This document shows positions 63,526 through 64,000 of a DNA stretch of 64,000 nucleotides, in pieces. This DNA comes from Marinomonas mediterranea MMB-1 (GTDB taxonomy: Bacteria; Pseudomonadota; Gammaproteobacteria; Pseudomonadales; Marinomonadaceae): NCBI RefSeq assembly GCF_000192865.1, contig NC_015276.1, forward strand, positions 2,976,001-3,040,000, given 5' to 3'. The position numbers and the translations under genes were made by a program. The notes beneath the pieces are model-generated. The model had not been told where the DNA came from. It searched no databases and saw nothing but the letters and a program-made list of their open reading frames with translations. Positions within the stretch are counted from its first letter, which is position 1; every line of letters starts with the position of its first letter.

Positions 63526-64000
63526 TTATTCCATATCGTCTAGGAATTTTTCTGCATCAAGGGCAGCCATACAGCCTGTACCCGCAGATGTAATTGCTTG
63601 ACGGTAGATATGGTCCATAACGTCACCCGCAGCATAAACGCCTGGGATGCTCGTTTGAGTCGCGTTACCTTCCAAACCTGACTGAACTTTAATATAGCCA
63701 TCTTTCATTTCTAGCTGGCCTTCAAAGATGTCTGTATTTGGCTTGTGACCAATCGCAACAAATAGACCTGCAATTTCAAGATCTTTCTTCTCACCAGATT
63801 GGTTATTTAGGATACGAATGCCTGTTACACCCGCATCATCACCCAATACTTCGTCAAGTTGAGAGTTCCATTCGATTTTTACATTGCCGTTTTCTGCTTT
63901 CTCAAGCAGCTTGTCAGACAAAATCTTCTCAGAACGGAACTTGTCACGACGATGAACAACCGTCACTGAGTTCGCTATGTTGGCAAGGTAAAGCGCCTCT
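63526..64000 (-). CDS. trxB: Thioredoxin reductase, C-terminal part
   Basis: The frame runs off the right window edge (about 158 residues seen). EALYLANIANSVTVVHRRDKFR is the NADPH-domain segment of bacterial TrxB, followed by GLFVAIGHKPNTDIF and GVYAAGDVMDHIYRQAITSAGTGCMAALDAEKFL. The CxxC site lies outside the window. Confidence 0.93.
   Translation of the reverse strand, partial: EALYLANIANSVTVVHRRDKFRSEKILSDKLLEKAENGNVKIEWNSQLDEVLGDDAGVTGIRILNNQSGEKKDLEIAGLFVAIGHKPNTDIFEGQLEMKDGYIKVQSGLEGNATQTSIPGVYAAGDVMDHIYRQAITSAGTGCMAALDAEKFLDDME

Overview
The window looks like chromosomal DNA of a marine gammaproteobacterium, most likely Oceanospirillales and possibly Marinomonas-like. This is inferred from the housekeeping block at the right end (uvrB, pyrF, lapB, lapA, ihfB, ppa, trxB), moderate GC, a multi-copy R-body (reb) locus and Fur-controlled siderophore genes. 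The genus is a guess from gene content, not from a search.

Layout. (1) 1-10.7 kb: an accessory locus, mostly minus strand. It holds a CYTH-like secreted protein, three paralogues of the C-terminal domain of cyanobactin protease PatG, two glycosyl-hydrolase-18-like proteins (one fused to two LysM domains), a DUF1906-like protein, an AAA+ ATPase of the kind found with extracellular contractile injection systems (eCIS), a GNAT-like protein, an unknown protein, and a DUF4157 metallopeptidase-like protein whose C-terminus carries deaminase-like HSE and SPC motifs. No eCIS tube or sheath genes are in the window, so this looks like the cargo/ATPase flank of such a system. (2) 10.9-20.5 kb: an R-body locus with seven Reb-like small proteins, an HNH-nuclease-like protein, a coiled-coil protein, an AAA-AraC regulator with a degraded ATPase core, three 21-bp direct repeats that look like its operator, and an HTH-STAND regulator broken by one base at an A10 tract. 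(3) 21-29 kb: a berberine-bridge-type oxidase, a frameshifted LysE exporter, an IS110 remnant, a soluble chemoreceptor with a C-terminal solute-binding domain, a MarR gene with a palindromic operator next to a deleted aldo/keto reductase, and a DUF1275 protein. (4) 29.3-49 kb: a siderophore locus closely parallel to acinetobactin (bas/bau/bar) and anguibactin (ang/fat): carrier-condensation NRPS, histidine decarboxylase, two ABC exporters, adenylation protein, tandem cyclization protein, histamine N-monooxygenase, FatDC-like permease, ATPase, binding protein and TonB receptor. Three Fur-box-like sites sit at the expected promoters. Genes making and loading 2,3-dihydroxybenzoate are absent. (5) 49-53.6 kb: small hypothetical genes, two non-coding repeat copies, a 42-bp tandem array and tRNA-Val(GAC). 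(6) 53.8-64 kb: conserved chromosomal genes plus a sulfur dioxygenase-like/SulP pair.

How the parts work together. The siderophore locus should build a histamine-capped azoline siderophore from histidine, probably cysteine, and an aryl acid supplied from elsewhere, export it, and take back the iron complex under Fur control. The R-body genes should make coiling protein ribbons under AraC-type control. The 1-10.7 kb genes look like delivered effectors and their accessory ATPase. A degenerate copy of the tRNA-Val downstream region at 22.9 kb, a family of about 330-bp repeats that each lie upstream of a minus-strand gene, and several broken genes suggest that 22.9-53.6 kb is a mosaic acquired region. 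Three genes are each one base short at a homopolymer, so sequencing or assembly error must be considered there.
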